Source: Bacteroidales bacterium UBA3764
GTDB taxonomy: Bacteria; Bacteroidota; Bacteroidia; Bacteroidales; UBA932
NCBI GenBank assembly: GCA_002371115.1
Contig: DFFY01000031.1
Location: forward strand, 1 to 30,308
Direction of reading: 5' to 3'
DNA length: 30,308 nucleotides
This document shows, piece by piece, positions 28,950 to 30,308 of this stretch. The notes beneath the pieces were generated by a model. It ran no database searches, had not been told where the DNA came from, and saw only the letters and a list, made by a program, of their open reading frames with translations. How positions within the stretch are numbered: position 1 is the stretch's first letter; every line of letters begins with the position of its first letter. Both the position numbers and the translations under genes were made by a program.

Positions 28950-29907
28950 GATTTGGAAACATGACCGCCTGTACAGCCTGGGGCGCCCGTACGTGGACTG
29001 GTGCACCCGGCAGAGCTTCCGGGCCCTGCGCTACCGGGGTGCAGACCTTCCCACGGAAGGGGCCGTCATCCTCGCACCCAACCACACCAACACGCTCATG
29101 GACGCGCTGGTCATGCTGGCCGCCCGCCCCGATGCCACGGTATTCGGTGCCAGGGCCGATATTTTCCGGAAGCCGGCCGTGGCCCGCATCCTCCACTTTC
29201 TGCGCATCCTGCCCATGGTACGGCAGCGGGACGGTTTGGAACACGTGAGTGAGAATTACGCCTCCTTCCAGCAGATTGACGATGTACTGGCGCACAACGT
29301 GCCATTCTGCCTCTTTGCGGAAGGAACGCACCGGCCGGCCAGGACCTTGCAGCCCATCAAGAAGGGCATCGCCCGGATTGCCCTGCACAGCGCCCGTTCG
29401 CGTCAAACCTGGCTGGTGCCTACCGGCATCAATTACAGCGACTTCTATCATTTCCGGGGCGTGTGCGAGGTGCGTTACGGGCAGGCCGTGGATATCAGTG
29501 CGTTTGTCCGGGTACATGCCGGTCTCACGGAAGCACAGTTGCTGCAGGAACTCCGCTGCCACATCGAGGAACGGATGGCACGGATGGTGGAGCCGGAAGG
29601 CCCCGCTGCGGAAAAGCCGCATCCGCTCCTGCTGCTGGTGTGGCCCCTGGCCGCCCTGCTCACCCTTCCCATCTGGCTAACAGCGGAAGTACTCTGCCAC
29701 AAAGTGAAGGACAAGGCCTGGTGCAACAGCATCCGCTGCGTATGCCTGATTCTGCTCCTGCCCCTCACCCTCCTTCTCTGGGGCCTCATCTTTGGTCTCA
29801 CCCTCCCCTGGACCTGGACACTTCCCCTGCTGACCTCCACCCTGTTCTCCTACCCCGTCTTCTACGACGGCCTCCGCCTCTTCAGTAAATGGTCAAAACA
29901 AGCATAG
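28942..29907 (+). CDS. PlsC-type lysophospholipid/glycerol-phosphate acyltransferase
   Basis: A 321-residue membrane acyltransferase that probably adds an acyl chain to a glycerolipid precursor. The catalytic motif is APNHTNTLMD: His48 and Asp54, an H-x5-D spacing instead of the H-x4-D of classic PlsC. This variant is known in some bacterial and yeast GAT-type acyltransferases. A second block is FAEGTHRPAR (Glu127-Gly-Thr), and PTGIN follows at the third. The C-terminal quarter has two or more hydrophobic segments (from about 230 and 265), which classic PlsC lacks. The start at 28942 overlaps the transporter by 8 nt. It is the last gene of the tamB chain and, with tamB, suggests an envelope-lipid theme. 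Exact acceptor lipid is unknown. Confidence 0.87.
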   Translation: MSEIWKHDRLYSLGRPYVDWCTRQSFRALRYRGADLPTEGAVILAPNHTNTLMDALVMLAARPDATVFGARADIFRKPAVARILHFLRILPMVRQRDGLEHVSENYASFQQIDDVLAHNVPFCLFAEGTHRPARTLQPIKKGIARIALHSARSRQTWLVPTGINYSDFYHFRGVCEVRYGQAVDISAFVRVHAGLTEAQLLQELRCHIEERMARMVEPEGPAAEKPHPLLLLVWPLAALLTLPIWLTAEVLCHKVKDKAWCNSIRCVCLILLLPLTLLLWGLIFGLTLPWTWTLPLLTSTLFSYPVFYDGLRLFSKWSKQA

Positions 29908-29990
29908 CGCCATAATATCGGCGTTTTTCATGGCACTTGCGGCTCAAAACACGCTTAGCGCCATAAATCCGGCTCTTTTTATGGCACTCG
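29895..29990. repeat. Tandem pair of 45-nt palindromic repeats
   Basis: Copies at 29895-29939 and 29946-29990 match at 36 of 45 positions and are separated by 6 nt. Each contains TAGCGCCATAA near the start and ATGGCACT near the end, which can pair. In the second copy the stem is GCCATAAA/TTTATGGC (8 bp, perfect), in the first GCCAT/ATGGC. The first copy overlaps the last codons of the acyltransferase gene. It resembles a REP-doublet. Confidence 0.7.
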
Positions 29991-29992
29991 TA

Positions 29993-30034
29993 CAAAAAAA
30001 GAGGAGACATCCGGTGGATATCTCCTTCTTTTTA
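29993..30034. terminator. Bidirectional intrinsic terminator
   Basis: A stem between 29999-30012 and 30016-30030 (AAGAGGAGACATCC with GGATATCTCCTTCTT, one mismatch and one bulge, GGT loop) is flanked by A7 on the left and a T-rich run (TTCTTTTT) on the right. It can stop both the plus-strand tamB-to-acyltransferase transcript and the minus-strand pckA transcript. The rest of the 143-nt gap is the repeat pair above and a short unremarkable stretch before pckA. Confidence 0.85.
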
Positions 30035-30050
30035 TAAATGCACCTGTCGA

Positions 30051-30308
30051 TTACAGCTTGGGACCAGCCTTTACCAGGGCCTTACCGGCGCGGTTGCTCT
30101 CGTACTTGTGGAAGTTCTTGATGAAGCGGCCGGCCAGGTCTTTGGCCTTGACTTCCCACTCTTCCGGCTTGGCGTAGGTGTCGCGCGGATCCAGAATACC
30201 GGTATCCACACCCTCCAGCTTGGTAGGAACGGTGAAGTTGAAGTAAGGGATGACCTTGGTAGGAGCCTTGTCGATGGCACCGTTCAGGATGGCATCGATG
30301 ATACCACG
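30051..30308 (-). CDS. pckA: Phosphoenolpyruvate carboxykinase (ATP), C-terminal fragment
   Basis: Reading the minus strand from the window edge to a TAA at 30051-30053 gives the last 85 residues of ATP-type PEP carboxykinase, which interconverts oxaloacetate plus ATP and PEP, CO2 and ADP. Recognisable segments are IIDAILNG, KVIPYFNFTVPTKLEGVD, ILDPRDTYAKPEEW, AKDLAGRFIKNF and GKALVKAGPKL at the C-terminus, all typical of the family's last domain. In Bacteroidales this enzyme usually runs in the carboxylating direction for succinate production. The rest of the gene, including the nucleotide-binding loop, lies beyond the window. Its terminator is at 29993-30034. Confidence 0.93.
   Translation of the reverse strand, partial: RGIIDAILNGAIDKAPTKVIPYFNFTVPTKLEGVDTGILDPRDTYAKPEEWEVKAKDLAGRFIKNFHKYESNRAGKALVKAGPKL

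Noticed and set aside
29895..29990. A degenerate CRISPR array
   Set aside because: Only two imperfect repeats with a 6-nt spacing, internally palindromic across their length, and no cas genes nearby.

Overview
The window is a compact, GC-rich piece of a Bacteroidota chromosome, most likely Bacteroidales. The reasons are promoters of the form TAnnTTTG with an upstream TTG/TTTG 20 nt away, starts without clear Shine-Dalgarno sequences, a wza/wzc/CpsB-type export module, a PCMD-domain secreted protein, and a two-receiver/ATP-grasp fusion next to gdhA. Composition would suit a GC-rich gut lineage (Alistipes-like or an uncultured relative), but genus cannot be decided from sequence alone. Almost every base is coding, and no stretch over 300 bases lacks a gene. 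No tRNA, rRNA, CRISPR array or transposase was seen.

Layout. (1) 1-1605, minus: gmhA and a 3'-truncated nucleotide-sugar dehydrogenase. (2) 1646-5334, plus: rnhA, pdxA, recG, divergent from gmhA. (3) 5431-9476, plus: a capsule/exopolysaccharide export and control module (Wza-like lipoprotein, Wzc-like tyrosine autokinase, PHP-type tyrosine phosphatase). (4) 9478-12583, minus: a WYL regulator translationally overlapped with a lipoprotein S9 peptidase, converging on the capsule genes. (5) 12651-16922, plus: gdhA and a receiver-receiver-ATP-grasp protein. (6) 17017-19590, minus: tsaD and a COG2509-type flavoprotein. (7) 19651-29907, plus: a chain of seven tightly packed genes (tamB, RsmI-like methyltransferase, mtaB, PhnP-like hydrolase, PCMD protein, bile-acid/sodium symporter family protein, acyltransferase), most joined by 4-8 nt overlaps. 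(8) 30051-30308, minus: the C-terminus of ATP-type PEP carboxykinase.

The points most worth a second look are as follows. A run of nine G's in the tyrosine-rich tail of the Wzc-like kinase switches between two C-termini. A ~209-bp palindromic element sits in frame inside mtaB. A widespread repeat family (CATTCTGAGCGAAGCGAAG core) has been recruited as the last codons of the RsmI-like gene. Three divergent promoters share bases between strands, and four genes start 6-7 nt after a -7 box, which predicts leaderless mRNAs. An intrinsic terminator for the peptidase operon is written inside the 3' end of the convergent phosphatase gene. I did not find a wholly new defence or biosynthetic system; the novelty here lies in how repeats, slippage tracts and regulatory signals are built into ordinary genes.
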